A DNA stretch of 64,000 nt from Rummeliibacillus pycnus_A (GCF_044359855.1 NZ_CP132291.1:3472001-3536000), one strand, 5' to 3'. Numbered from the stretch's first letter, positions 24,434-33,542 are shown. Numbers and translations are program-made. Notes: generated by a model from the letters alone, not told the origin.

Positions 24434-26050
24434 ATGAAATTGGAGCAAATTGAGATTCCTATAACGAATCCTTTACTAGATGATTATCGTAAGGAGAAAT
24501 CGTCTATATTATCATTTTTTCATTATCCAAATAGAGCAGAATCATTTTCACAACGTTTAGAGGATTTACAAAATCATCCTATTCGTCGTGGGCAATTAGT
24601 GGCAATTATTCGTGATTTTATGGAGTCTTTTGAAATCTCGAGTAAGGCAGAAGAACATTTACAAGAATTAGAAGATAATGCGGTAGTCATTGTTGGAGGT
24701 CAACAATCTGGATTGCTAACTGGTCCTTTATACTCTGTCCATAAAGCAATTTCCGTTATTTTATTAGCAAAAGAGCAACGTGAAAATCTAGGAATACCTG
24801 TTGTGCCTGTATTCTGGATTGCTGGAGAAGATCATGATATTGATGAGATTAATCATACCTTCACAGCAGTAAATGGACGTTTAGAAAAACATATTTATGG
24901 TGAACGTCCGAAAAAGAAAACGATGGCATCTACTACAGCGTTAGATGTTGAAATGGTTCGCAATTTCATCAACGAGACTTTTAAGCAGTATGGTGAGACA
25001 GCTTATACAGAAAATCTAATAGCAAACATTGACGCTATTCTACAAAAGAGCACAACATACACAGATTTCTTTGTACAATTAATGAATGGGTTGTTTAAAG
25101 AAGAGGGTTTATTATTTATCGATGCTTCTAATCCAAAATTACGTGAATATGAAGCGCCCTATTTTGAAAAACTAGTTCAACTTTCAGAAACAATTGCAGA
25201 TGTCGTAACAATTCGAGAAGCAGATCTTGCTGAATTAGGATATGGTACTCCAATCGGTGCGACTAAAGAAGCTGCTAATCTTTTCTATGTAAAAGATGGG
25301 GAACGTTTCTTATTAGAGCGCCATGATGGTAAATTTATCAATCATATGGCAAATGTTCAATTTACAAAAAGTGAAATGTTAAAACTAGCAAAAGAAAATC
25401 CAACCTGTTTAAGTAATAATGTTGTCACTCGACCATTAATGCAAGATATGGTATTCCCTGTGCTTGCATTTGTCGGGGGTCCTGGTGAACTAGCATATTG
25501 GTCTACTCTAAAAGACGCATTCGAAACATTAAATATGAAAGTGCCAGTTTTTGTACCCCGCATGAATATGACAATTGTAGATCGACAAGTACAGCCGATA
25601 CTTGATGAATTACAAATTTCTGTAGCTGACGCCATTGCAGGGAAAACAGCCTCTTTAAAATCTTCATTTGAAAATGAAGTATATGATGCAGGTGCAAAAG
25701 AAGTACTTGAACAAACAAAACAGCTACTGCAATCGCAATATGATGGATTACAAGATCATTTACGTAACAACAATATCCATTTGGAAAAATTAGTTGATAA
25801 AAACTTATCAATCCATGAATCGCAACTTGACTTTCTAATGCGTAAGATTGAACAAGAAATCTTGTTAAAACATGATGTAGAGTTAAGAAAATATCGTACG
25901 GTTGAAGATCGCATACTACCAGGCGGTGGTTTACAAGAAAGAACATTCAATCCATTCCAGTTTATAAACGAATATGGTGAAGACCTAGTGAAAGATATGA
26001 TGGAATTACCATTCTCAATAAATGGAAAGCATAATGTAATCTTTTTGTAA
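24434..26050 (+). CDS. bshC: Bacillithiol biosynthesis cysteine-adding enzyme BshC
   Basis: Putative cysteine ligase for the last step of bacillithiol synthesis, joining cysteine to glucosaminyl-malate. Recognisable blocks are VVIVGGQQSGLLTGPLYSVHKA (about 84-105), VFWIAGEDHDIDEINH, PTCLSNNVVTRPLMQD and the C-terminal LPGGGLQERTFNPF with a coiled-coil before it. The 538 residues match B. subtilis BshC. The ATG at 24434 has GAGGAG about 11 bases upstream; an earlier ATG at 24386 has none. It ends the ylb block and precedes the mraZ region. Confidence 0.94.
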   Translation: MKLEQIEIPITNPLLDDYRKEKSSILSFFHYPNRAESFSQRLEDLQNHPIRRGQLVAIIRDFMESFEISSKAEEHLQELEDNAVVIVGGQQSGLLTGPLYSVHKAISVILLAKEQRENLGIPVVPVFWIAGEDHDIDEINHTFTAVNGRLEKHIYGERPKKKTMASTTALDVEMVRNFINETFKQYGETAYTENLIANIDAILQKSTTYTDFFVQLMNGLFKEEGLLFIDASNPKLREYEAPYFEKLVQLSETIADVVTIREADLAELGYGTPIGATKEAANLFYVKDGERFLLERHDGKFINHMANVQFTKSEMLKLAKENPTCLSNNVVTRPLMQDMVFPVLAFVGGPGELAYWSTLKDAFETLNMKVPVFVPRMNMTIVDRQVQPILDELQISVADAIAGKTASLKSSFENEVYDAGAKEVLEQTKQLLQSQYDGLQDHLRNNNIHLEKLVDKNLSIHESQLDFLMRKIEQEILLKHDVELRKYRTVEDRILPGGGLQERTFNPFQFINEYGEDLVKDMMELPFSINGKHNVIFL

Positions 26051-26140
26051 CGACCCAAGTAGTAAAAGAGAATTAATTTTGAAGAATTCTTAAATGAATA
26101 TCCTCCATTATATAGAATTGATGATTTTTAATGTATTCTA

Positions 26141-26258
26141 CTTGAGCGAAAGGCGGAGACTCCTCGAAAATGCATTCGCATTTCCTTCGTGCGATGTTAA
26201 TTCAGAGAGGTCTATTCATAGTCCTGCCGGAAAGCGTCCTCCTGTAGCGAAACTGACG
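26141..26258. repeat. Relic of a dispersed Bacillales intergenic repeat
   Basis: The block opens with CTTGAGCGAAAGGCGGAGAC and closes with CCGGAAAGCGTCCTCCTGTA followed by GCGAAACTG. This is the frame of an abundant intergenic repeat of Bacillus and relatives, which typically reads TTGAGCGAAGGGCGG...CGGAAAGCGTCCGCC...TAGCGGAACTG. The middle is heavily diverged. The 26051-26520 gap also holds a terminator but no credible gene. Confidence 0.6.
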
Positions 26259-26316
26259 AAATATAAACAGTATTGTTTAAAAAAACCATTGTGTAAAACA
26301 AAACATAACAAAAACC

Positions 26317-26348
26317 AAAAGGTTATCTCACTGAGATAACCTTTTTTT
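26317..26348 (+). terminator. Terminator upstream of mraZ
   Basis: AAAGGTTATCTCA pairs with TGAGATAACCTTT across a very small loop, followed by a T-run. It lies 270 bases after bshC, beyond the repeat relic, and insulates the dcw cluster. Confidence 0.88.
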
Positions 26349-26512
26349 GTGAGAAAAGTAATAGTGTGATTCGTTATATAGAAAAAGAGAATCTACATAA
26401 TGCGAGCTCATGGCATAAATTATCTATTAGTATTTGAAAATGTAGACATGAATAAGATTTTAAGTACAATTTACACATTTTTAAAATTTGGCTTTGAATT
26501 ACTTATGAATTA

Positions 26513-26542
26513 GTGGTGGAATGTGGGGGAATGTGGTAATCT
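26513..26542 (+). promoter_or_regulatory. Three direct repeats, probable MraZ operator
   Basis: GTGGTGGAAT, GTGGGGGAAT and GTGGTAATCT follow one another with an exact 10-base period, starting 55 bases before mraZ. MraZ is known to bind three or four G-rich direct repeats spaced about one helical turn before its own gene, so this is the expected autoregulatory site. Confidence 0.8.
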
Positions 26543-26567
26543 ATTTTCATATAGTGGGGTGAGTACC

Positions 26568-26999
26568 ATGTTCATGGGGGAATATCAACATAACATTGAT
26601 GCAAAAGGCCGCTTAATCATACCAGCAAAATTTAGAGAACATTTCGCAGAAGGTTTTGTCATCACTCGAGGATTGGATCAATGTTTGTTTGGGTATCCTA
26701 TTGAAGAGTGGAGGAAACTCGAAGAAAAGTTGAAAAAGTTGCCTGTTACGAAAAAGGATGCACGTGCATTTACGCGATTCTTCTTTTCAGGCGCAACAGA
26801 GGTAGAAATCGATAAGCAAGGCCGTATTAACATTCCCATGAATTTACTCTCATATGCCCATGTAGAAAAAGAATGCGTCATTCTCGGCGTGTCCAACAGA
26901 ATTGAGATTTGGGCACAGCAATCTTGGCAAGCATACTTTGCAGAATCTGAGGATTCGTTTAACGAGATTGCTGAGAATATGATTGACTTTGATATATAA
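26568..26999 (+). CDS. mraZ: Transcriptional regulator MraZ
   Basis: DNA-binding regulator of the dcw cluster, forming a ring of AbrB-like folds. Two MraZ half-repeats are visible: MGEYQHNIDAKGRLIIPAKFRE (N) and TEVEIDKQGRINIPMNL (C). The 143 residues and the GVSNRIEIW and ENMIDFDI ends match B. subtilis. The ATG at 26568 follows GGGGTGAG by 4 bases; an in-frame GTG at 26523 would lie inside the operator repeats and is not credible. rsmH follows after 21 bases. Confidence 0.95.
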   Translation: MFMGEYQHNIDAKGRLIIPAKFREHFAEGFVITRGLDQCLFGYPIEEWRKLEEKLKKLPVTKKDARAFTRFFFSGATEVEIDKQGRINIPMNLLSYAHVEKECVILGVSNRIEIWAQQSWQAYFAESEDSFNEIAENMIDFDI

Positions 27000-27020
27000 C
27001 AACAAAGAGGAGGATTTCAG

Positions 27021-27959
27021 TTGTTCAATCATACGACCGTATTACTGAAAGAAACCGTTGATGGATTGAACATTCGTCCTGACGGTATTTATGTGGACTG
27101 TACTTTAGGCGGTGCAGGACATAGCGAGTACCTCGTTAGCCAATTATCTAATGAAGGACGCCTCATCTGTTTTGATCAAGATTTAACTGCAATTGACAAC
27201 GCAAAAGCTCGTTTAGCTCCTTATATCGATCGTGTAACGTTTGTCCATTCAAACTTCCGCTATTTGAAAGAAGAACTAGCCAATTTAGGGATTTCTAAAG
27301 TAGATGGAGTTTTATACGATTTGGGGGTTTCGTCACCACAGCTTGATAATGCGGAAAGAGGTTTTAGTTATCATCAAGATGCACCACTTGATATGCGAAT
27401 GGACACAACAGCAGAACTTACTGCCTATCATGTTGTCAACGAGTGGGATTACAACGATTTAGTTAGAATTTTTTACCGTTATGGAGAAGAGAAATTTTCA
27501 AAACAAATTGCACGTAAAATTGAAGAGGCACGAAAAGAAGAGCCAATTCGTACAACAGGTGAATTAGTAGATCTAATCAAGGAAGGAATTCCAGCAGCAG
27601 CAAGACGCAAAGGAGGACATCCTGCAAAACGTGTTTTCCAAGCAATTCGCATTGCTGTTAATGATGAGTTAGGAGCAGCTGAAGAGTCTTTGCAACAAGC
27701 GATTGATGTGATTAATGTGGGTGGACGAGTAAGTGTCATTACATTCCATTCTCTTGAAGATCGCTTATGTAAAACAATTTTCAAAGAAGCTTCATCATTA
27801 CCTGAATTACCACCTGGCTTACCTGTAGTTCCAGAAGAGTTAGCACCAGATATAAAACTTGTCACAAGAAAACCGATATTACCAACAGATGAAGAACTAG
27901 AAGTAAATAACCGTGCGCGATCTGCAAAACTACGCATTGCTGAAAGAATCAAAGACTAA
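27021..27959 (+). CDS. rsmH: 16S rRNA (cytosine1402-N4)-methyltransferase RsmH (MraW)
   Basis: SAM-dependent methyltransferase for C1402 of 16S rRNA. It opens with FNHTTVLLKETVDGL and the SAM-binding VDCTLGGAGHSEYL; GVLYDLGVSSPQLD, GGHPAKRVFQAIRIAVNDEL and ITFHSLEDR are family hallmarks. The length is 312 residues. The start is TTG, with AGAGGAGG 7 bases upstream. It is the second gene of the dcw transcript, 14 bases before ftsL. Confidence 0.97.
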   Translation: MFNHTTVLLKETVDGLNIRPDGIYVDCTLGGAGHSEYLVSQLSNEGRLICFDQDLTAIDNAKARLAPYIDRVTFVHSNFRYLKEELANLGISKVDGVLYDLGVSSPQLDNAERGFSYHQDAPLDMRMDTTAELTAYHVVNEWDYNDLVRIFYRYGEEKFSKQIARKIEEARKEEPIRTTGELVDLIKEGIPAAARRKGGHPAKRVFQAIRIAVNDELGAAEESLQQAIDVINVGGRVSVITFHSLEDRLCKTIFKEASSLPELPPGLPVVPEELAPDIKLVTRKPILPTDEELEVNNRARSAKLRIAERIKD

Positions 27960-27973
27960 GAGGAGTTGATAAC

Positions 27974-28345
27974 ATGGCACTACTTGATCAGAAGGAACAT
28001 CATATATATATTCAGCAACCAGTTGCTTCTGAAGGGCTTGTCCCGAAACCTGCGAAAAAACCTTTCAAGAGTATAATTACAAAAACAGAAAAAGTTCTGA
28101 TGATTGCAATGGTTGCAGCGATTGCGGTGATTGCTGTAATGAATTTAAACATTCAATCTTCGATCAATAGCACTTCAGTTGAAATTCAAAAGACTGAAAT
28201 GAGTATAGATGAAGTGAAAAAACAAAACTCAGAATTGTCTATGGAAGTAAGTGAACTTTCAACATATGATCGTATTTGGAAAAAAGCGAAAGCTTTGGGC
28301 TTAAAACTCAACGAAAATAACGTGAAAGTAGTGTCAGGACAATGA
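27974..28345 (+). CDS. ftsL: Cell division protein FtsL
   Basis: Small bitopic membrane protein of the divisome that pairs with DivIC and regulates septal wall synthesis. It has a cytoplasmic basic N-terminus, a single helix (about 42-60) and an extracytoplasmic coiled coil (about 62-105; TSVEIQKTEMSIDEVKKQNS). It has 123 residues, like B. subtilis FtsL. AGAGGAG lies upstream of the ATG. The last four bases overlap pbpB (ATGA). Confidence 0.92.
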   Translation: MALLDQKEHHIYIQQPVASEGLVPKPAKKPFKSIITKTEKVLMIAMVAAIAVIAVMNLNIQSSINSTSVEIQKTEMSIDEVKKQNSELSMEVSELSTYDRIWKKAKALGLKLNENNVKVVSGQ

Positions 28346-30495
28346 AAAAGAGTAAGTTTCAATGGGGAGCCTCCACGATGCTAATCATCTATGGGCTCCT
28401 ATTTTTTTTAATGTTTTTTAGAATTTTCTATATTCAAGTAACAGGACAAGCAGAAGGTCAGCAGTTGGCTGCAAAAGCAACTGCCAGATACGAAAAAACA
28501 AAAACAATTACAGCAGATCGAGGAAATATTTTAGATAGACAAGGGCAAGTAATCGCTAAAGATGCTATTAGCTACCGCTTAGTTGCTGTTGTCAGTCCCG
28601 AAGCGTCCAAAGGCACGAACAAAGTGATGCATGTTGAAAATCCCAAGAAAACAGCTGCTGTATTAGCAAAATATATTGATATGGATGAAGATGCAATATA
28701 TAAAAAGCTAACCCCGGAAAAAAAGGACACTTATCAAGTGGAGTTTGGGGCAGCAGGTCGTGATATTAGTCATGCAACAATGAAAGAAATTGAAAAAGAG
28801 CAACTTCCAGGAATTATTTTCATGGAAGATAAAAAGCGATTCTACCCTAACGGAACTTTTGCATCTAACTTAATTGGTATAGCGGGAAAGAAAAATGATA
28901 AAGATCCGCAAGCTCCTACAGTAGGGAAAATGGGTTTAGAAGCTATTTATAATAAAGAACTTTCAGGTGTGAATGGCAACGTACAGTATAAAAGTGACTT
29001 ATTCGGATATCTATTGCCGAATAGTAAGGAAATGGTTCAACCCGCTAAAGATGGCGATAATGTTTATCTAACGATTGATAAGACAATTCAAAATTTCTTA
29101 GAAGATTCTATGAGCAAGGTATATAAGCAATATAATCCTGAATCAATGGTTGCTGTTGTAGCAGACCCTAAAACAGGTGAAATATTAGCAGTCTCTCAAC
29201 GTCCAACTTTTAATCCTCAGACGGGTGAGGGGTTAGATAACAGTTGGATTAACAAAATGACTGAAACGACTCTTGAACCAGGTTCGACGATGAAGACATT
29301 TACACTTGCAACTGCAATTCAAGAAGGTAAATGGAATCCGAATGACAAGTTCCAATCGGGTCAATATACAGTGTACGATCGTACGATTCGAGATGCTAAC
29401 CAAGTAGGATGGGGTAGAATTACATATTTAGAAGGGATTCAACGTTCCTCAAACGTTGGGATGGCTAACCTGTTGAAAAAAATTGGTGATGATACATTCA
29501 TTCAATACATGAAAAAATTTGGCTTCGGTCAAAAAACAGGTATTGATTTACCGAACGAAGCAACAGGGAAAATTTTAGATGAATATCCAATTAACCGAGT
29601 CACAACTACGTACGGTCAAGGATCTACAGTGACACCCATTCAATTAATTCAGGCAGAAACGGCAGTTGCTAATAATGGTAAAATGATGCAACCTTATGTA
29701 ATTGATAAAGTTGTTGATCCGAACACAGGTGAAATTGTTAAAGAACATAAGCCGATTGTAAAGGGAAATCCTATTTCAGCGGAAACAGCTAAGCAAGTAA
29801 GAGATACGTTAGCAACAACCGTTACTTCAGAAAAAGGTACAGCACAAAAATTTGCAAGTAAGGAATACGAAGTAGCAGGTAAAACAGGTACGGCGCAAAT
29901 TCCTAACCCAAATGGAGGCTACTATTGGGGAAAGAATAATTTCCTATATTCATTTTTAGGTATGGCTCCTGCTAAAAATCCAAAGTTAATCATGTATGTT
30001 GCAGTGGAAAAGCCACATTTAGGTGTAACCGAAGTAGGCTCAGAGCCGACGTCAAAAATATTTAATACAGTGATGGATAGTAGTTTAAAATATTTGAACA
30101 TCAAGCCATCCAAGTCCACTACTGAAAAATCCATTTTAATGGAAGATGTTGTGGGACAAGAATCGGACAACGTCATTACAAATCTAGAATCAAAAAATAT
30201 CCAAACAATACGCATTGGATCTAAAGGTAAAATAACGGACCAATATCCGAAAAAAGGACAATCAGTATTCGCAACAAGTCATGCGTTTATCAAAACATCA
30301 GGTAATATACAAATACCAGATTTTAAAGGGTGGTCTTTACGTGACATATTAACGTACCAATCTTTATCGGGTATTGAGATTGACGTAAACGGTGATGGAT
30401 ACGTACAAAAGCAAAATATAAAGCCAGGTACAGTATATGATGGGAATAAAAAATTAGTATTAACATTGGAAAAACCACAACAACAATATAAGTAG
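28342..30495 (+). CDS. pbpB: Penicillin-binding protein 2B, septal transpeptidase
   Basis: Class B PBP (FtsI type) that cross-links septal peptidoglycan. It has one membrane helix (about 12-30), a dimerisation domain starting with TITADRGNILDRQGQ, a transpeptidase domain with STMK (Ser315), SSN (369-371) and KTGTA (514-518), and two C-terminal PASTA domains (about 595-717). The 717 residues match B. subtilis PBP2B. The start overlaps ftsL by four bases. Confidence 0.95.
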   Translation: MKKSKFQWGASTMLIIYGLLFFLMFFRIFYIQVTGQAEGQQLAAKATARYEKTKTITADRGNILDRQGQVIAKDAISYRLVAVVSPEASKGTNKVMHVENPKKTAAVLAKYIDMDEDAIYKKLTPEKKDTYQVEFGAAGRDISHATMKEIEKEQLPGIIFMEDKKRFYPNGTFASNLIGIAGKKNDKDPQAPTVGKMGLEAIYNKELSGVNGNVQYKSDLFGYLLPNSKEMVQPAKDGDNVYLTIDKTIQNFLEDSMSKVYKQYNPESMVAVVADPKTGEILAVSQRPTFNPQTGEGLDNSWINKMTETTLEPGSTMKTFTLATAIQEGKWNPNDKFQSGQYTVYDRTIRDANQVGWGRITYLEGIQRSSNVGMANLLKKIGDDTFIQYMKKFGFGQKTGIDLPNEATGKILDEYPINRVTTTYGQGSTVTPIQLIQAETAVANNGKMMQPYVIDKVVDPNTGEIVKEHKPIVKGNPISAETAKQVRDTLATTVTSEKGTAQKFASKEYEVAGKTGTAQIPNPNGGYYWGKNNFLYSFLGMAPAKNPKLIMYVAVEKPHLGVTEVGSEPTSKIFNTVMDSSLKYLNIKPSKSTTEKSILMEDVVGQESDNVITNLESKNIQTIRIGSKGKITDQYPKKGQSVFATSHAFIKTSGNIQIPDFKGWSLRDILTYQSLSGIEIDVNGDGYVQKQNIKPGTVYDGNKKLVLTLEKPQQQYK

Positions 30496-30526
30496 TTTCA
30501 AAAGAATATTTTAGATAAAGCATAGT

Positions 30527-30563
30527 CACCTTTTTACAATCATATTTTGAATGTAAAAAGGTG
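30527..30563 (+). promoter_or_regulatory. Hairpin covering the spoVD ribosome-binding region
   Basis: CACCTTTTTACA (30527-30538) and TGTAAAAAGGTG (30552-30563) are perfect 12-base inverted arms with a 13-base loop. The right arm contains AAAGGTG, the best ribosome-binding sequence before spoVD. No T-run follows, so it is not an ordinary terminator; it could block translation when folded. Confidence 0.6.
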
Positions 30564-30577
30564 TGATTTGTCGAACA

Positions 30578-32494
30578 ATGTGGGTAACTAAACAAGCAAG
30601 TGTGAGATTAAAATTTGTGTTGATGATTTTTATCTGTTTAGGTTTTTTGCTTATTGGAAAATTGATTGTCGTTCAATTTATACAACATGAGTTTTTAACA
30701 AAAAAGGCAGAAGAGAATTGGGACCGTGAAGTGCCAATGAAGAGTTTACGAGGCGATATTATCGATCGAAATGGCAAGCTTTTAGTGGGAAATAAATTGG
30801 CGCCTACACTATATTTTATGCCTGCTCAAAATAAAGAACCTGAAAAAGTTGCAGCACAATTGGCACCAATATTGCAAATGGACGAAAAAGATTTGGAAAA
30901 AAAGCTTTCACAAAAGGTGACGATTGTTAAGATTGCACCACAAGGTAAAAACATTACTAGTGAGGTAGCTGAGCATATACAACAGCTACAAATTCCAGGT
31001 CTGTATACGGGTTTAGATTATATTAGAGATTATCCGTATGGCGAATTACTCTCTAGATTATTAGGGTTTACTGGTAGTGACATGCAAGGACTAGCAGGGT
31101 TAGAATATCAATATAACGATCTTTTATTAGGTAAGCAATCAGCTATTCGTTTATTTACAGATGCCAAAGGTGCTAATTTACCTCACGTGGAAGATGGGTG
31201 GAGGGAAGGGCAAGATGGTGCATCGTTAGAGTTGACTATCGATATGGATGTTCAAAAGGTTATTGAAAGAGAATTGTCTCAAGCTATGGAAAAGTATGAC
31301 GCGGATCAAGCAATTGGAATTGCTATGAATCCTAACACTGGAGAGATACTAGGATTAGCTTCATTTCCTACATATAATCCAGCCGAGTACCAAAAAGTAG
31401 ATTCGAAGATTTATAATCGTAATTTACCAGTTTGGATGACCTATGAACCGGGATCTACATTTAAAATAATAACCTTAAGTGCAGCTCTAGAAGAAAATGT
31501 AGTTGATTTAGAAAAGGATTCCTTTTATGATCCAGGTTATGCCATGGTAGAAGGGGCGAGGCTGCGCTGTTGGAAACGAGCAGGGCATGGTCAAGAAACA
31601 TTCCTTGAAGTTGTTGAAAACTCTTGTAACCCAGGATTTATCGAATTAGGAAGACGTGTTGGGCCAACTAAACTTCAACAGTATATCCGTGACTTTGGAT
31701 TTGGACAGGTGACAGGCTCTAATATGGCTGGGGAATCAACAGGTATTCTATTTTCACCTAAAAATTATGGTCCTGTTGAACATGCGACGACTTCATTTGG
31801 CCAAGGAATATCGGTTACGCCTATACAACAAGTACAGGCAGTTTCTGCAGCTGTTAATGGTGGAAAACTAATGACGCCTTATATCGTCAAAAACATCATT
31901 AATAGTGAAAATGGTAAAGTTCTTAAGTCATATGAGCCTACTCAAAAACGCCAAGTAATTCGACCGGAAACATCTGCGAAGGTCCGAGCAGCTCTGGAAT
32001 CTGTTGTTGCGAATGGATCAGGAAGAAGTGCTTATAGAGATCATTTGAGAATTGGCGGAAAAACAGGGACTGCACAAAAAGCAGAAAATGGGCGTTATAA
32101 AGATGGAGAATATATCGTATCCTTTATCGGCTTTGCCCCAGCAGATGACCCGAAAGTTGTGGTTTATGTTGCTATCGATAATCCAAAGCATGGCTCTCAA
32201 TTTGGTGGTGTCATTGCGGCTCCAATTGTTGGGCAAATTATTGAAGATATTCATCCGATTGTAGGAATAACGGATCGTAAAGACCAGTTAGAAAAACCAT
32301 ATCGTTGGGGAGATATTGAAAAAGTTCGTGTTCCCGATTTAGTTGGCAAAACGAAAAAAGAGATTACAGAAATGTTGTATCCGTTTCGTTTAGAATGGCA
32401 TGGAGAAGGAAATAAAATTGTTTCTCAAATTCCAAAAGCAGACGCACAAATTGTTAAAGATGGGACTATTCACGTTTATTTAGAAAATCAGTAA
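30578..32494 (+). CDS. spoVD: Sporulation-specific penicillin-binding protein SpoVD
   Basis: Class B PBP required in B. subtilis for spore cortex peptidoglycan. It has one membrane helix (about 12-30), the dimerisation domain start SLRGDIIDRNGKLL, a transpeptidase domain with STFK (Ser293), SCN and KTGTA, and a single C-terminal PASTA domain (about 578-638), whereas pbpB has two. The ATG at 30578 gives MWVTKQASVRLKFVL, aligned with B. subtilis SpoVD; a GTG at 30563 is in the ribosome-binding region. B. subtilis has murE next; here mraY follows directly. Confidence 0.93.
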   Translation: MWVTKQASVRLKFVLMIFICLGFLLIGKLIVVQFIQHEFLTKKAEENWDREVPMKSLRGDIIDRNGKLLVGNKLAPTLYFMPAQNKEPEKVAAQLAPILQMDEKDLEKKLSQKVTIVKIAPQGKNITSEVAEHIQQLQIPGLYTGLDYIRDYPYGELLSRLLGFTGSDMQGLAGLEYQYNDLLLGKQSAIRLFTDAKGANLPHVEDGWREGQDGASLELTIDMDVQKVIERELSQAMEKYDADQAIGIAMNPNTGEILGLASFPTYNPAEYQKVDSKIYNRNLPVWMTYEPGSTFKIITLSAALEENVVDLEKDSFYDPGYAMVEGARLRCWKRAGHGQETFLEVVENSCNPGFIELGRRVGPTKLQQYIRDFGFGQVTGSNMAGESTGILFSPKNYGPVEHATTSFGQGISVTPIQQVQAVSAAVNGGKLMTPYIVKNIINSENGKVLKSYEPTQKRQVIRPETSAKVRAALESVVANGSGRSAYRDHLRIGGKTGTAQKAENGRYKDGEYIVSFIGFAPADDPKVVVYVAIDNPKHGSQFGGVIAAPIVGQIIEDIHPIVGITDRKDQLEKPYRWGDIEKVRVPDLVGKTKKEITEMLYPFRLEWHGEGNKIVSQIPKADAQIVKDGTIHVYLENQ

Positions 32495-32502
32495 TGTTAG
32501 TC

Positions 32503-32531
32503 TTTAAAAATGTAACTGAAACTACTATGAT
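32503..32531 (+). promoter_or_regulatory. Likely SigA promoter for mraY
   Basis: TTTAAA (32503-32508), a 17-base spacer and TATGAT (32526-32531). It lies in the 76-base gap after spoVD and would drive mraY-murD-spoVE-divIB. Confidence 0.55.
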
Positions 32532-32544
32532 AGTACATGTACTA
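32531..32544. promoter_or_regulatory. Perfect 14-base palindrome at the mraY start site
   Basis: TAGTACATGTACTA is a perfect palindrome that begins at the last base of the predicted -10 box and covers the expected transcription start. That is a classic operator position. The cognate regulator is unknown. Confidence 0.5.
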
Positions 32545-32570
32545 AAGAAGGTTAGAAGGAGAATTTTTTC

Positions 32571-33542
32571 ATGTCAATCGAAACAATGCTAATTATTTTA
32601 GCAATTTCATTTATTAGTTCGGTCATATTAGGACCAATTATTATCCCTATGTTAAGACGCTTTAAATTTGGTCAAAGCATTCGAGAAGAAGGACCAAAAT
32701 CGCATATGAAAAAGGCAGGTACCCCTACCATGGGTGGTGTCATTTTCTTACTTTCCATTATTGCTACAACAGTAATTATGAGTTTAGTAAAGGGTGCATT
32801 TACATCTCAATCAATTATTTTGATACTCGTCCTAGTTGGATATGGAGTAGTTGGATTTTTAGATGATGGACTCAAAATTATTTTCAAACGTAATTTGGGA
32901 TTAACATCTTTACAAAAACTGATCGCACAAATAGTTATTTCGATTGCGGCCTATTTCTTAATGAAGTTAGGAACGTTTCATAATACAGTTCAAATTCCGT
33001 TTACAGATTTTGCAATACATTTAGGCGTATTCTATATGCTGTTTTTAATCTTCTGGTTAGTTGGCTTTTCAAATGCAGTCAATTTAACAGATGGATTAGA
33101 CGGATTAGTATCAGGAACAGCTTCGATTGCTTTTGCAGCTTATGGTGTGTTGGCACTCTTAAATGATCAATTGGATGTTGCCATTTTTGCCTTTTCAGTT
33201 GTGGGTGCTTTACTTGGTTTCTTAATCTTCAATGCAAACCCTGCAAAAGTATTTATGGGCGACACAGGTTCACTAGCTTTAGGTGGCGCGTTAGCTATGT
33301 TATCCATCCTAGTTGGTCAAGAACTACTATTATTAATAATCGGAATAATTTTTGTCCTTGAAACTTTATCTGTTATTATGCAAGTAACCAGTTTCAAATT
33401 GACAGGTAAAAGAATTTTTAAAATGAGTCCACTACATCACCATTTTGAACTATCAGGTTGGTCAGAATGGCGTATTGTCCTAACGTTTTGGTTAACAGCA
33501 TTAGTGGCGGCATTGATCGCAGTGGTTCCGGAGGTATTATAA
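32571..33542 (+). CDS. mraY: Phospho-MurNAc-pentapeptide transferase MraY
   Basis: Integral membrane enzyme that moves phospho-MurNAc-pentapeptide from UDP to undecaprenyl phosphate, forming lipid I. Ten hydrophobic helices and the conserved PTMGG, FLDDGLKI, NAVNLTDGLDGL and MGDTGSLALGG motifs are present, as is HHHFELSGW near the end. It has 323 residues. The ATG follows AGAAGGAGAA. The stop overlaps the murD start (TAATG). Confidence 0.97.
   Translation: MSIETMLIILAISFISSVILGPIIIPMLRRFKFGQSIREEGPKSHMKKAGTPTMGGVIFLLSIIATTVIMSLVKGAFTSQSIILILVLVGYGVVGFLDDGLKIIFKRNLGLTSLQKLIAQIVISIAAYFLMKLGTFHNTVQIPFTDFAIHLGVFYMLFLIFWLVGFSNAVNLTDGLDGLVSGTASIAFAAYGVLALLNDQLDVAIFAFSVVGALLGFLIFNANPAKVFMGDTGSLALGGALAMLSILVGQELLLLIIGIIFVLETLSVIMQVTSFKLTGKRIFKMSPLHHHFELSGWSEWRIVLTFWLTALVAALIAVVPEVL

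Noticed and set aside
25503..25946. A 147-codon minus-strand frame inside bshC
   Set aside because: Antisense shadow of a well-conserved gene; no ribosome-binding site and no family resemblance.
26094..26339. An 81-codon open frame on the plus strand before mraZ
   Set aside because: It runs through the repeat relic, has no ribosome-binding site, and its product has repeat-derived composition and no recognisable domain.
27479..27952. A 157-codon minus-strand frame inside rsmH
   Set aside because: Antisense shadow with low-complexity Ser/Ala composition and no start signal.
30496..30577. The hairpin before spoVD as a pbpB terminator
   Set aside because: The stem is strong but no T-run follows on the plus strand, so termination is not supported.
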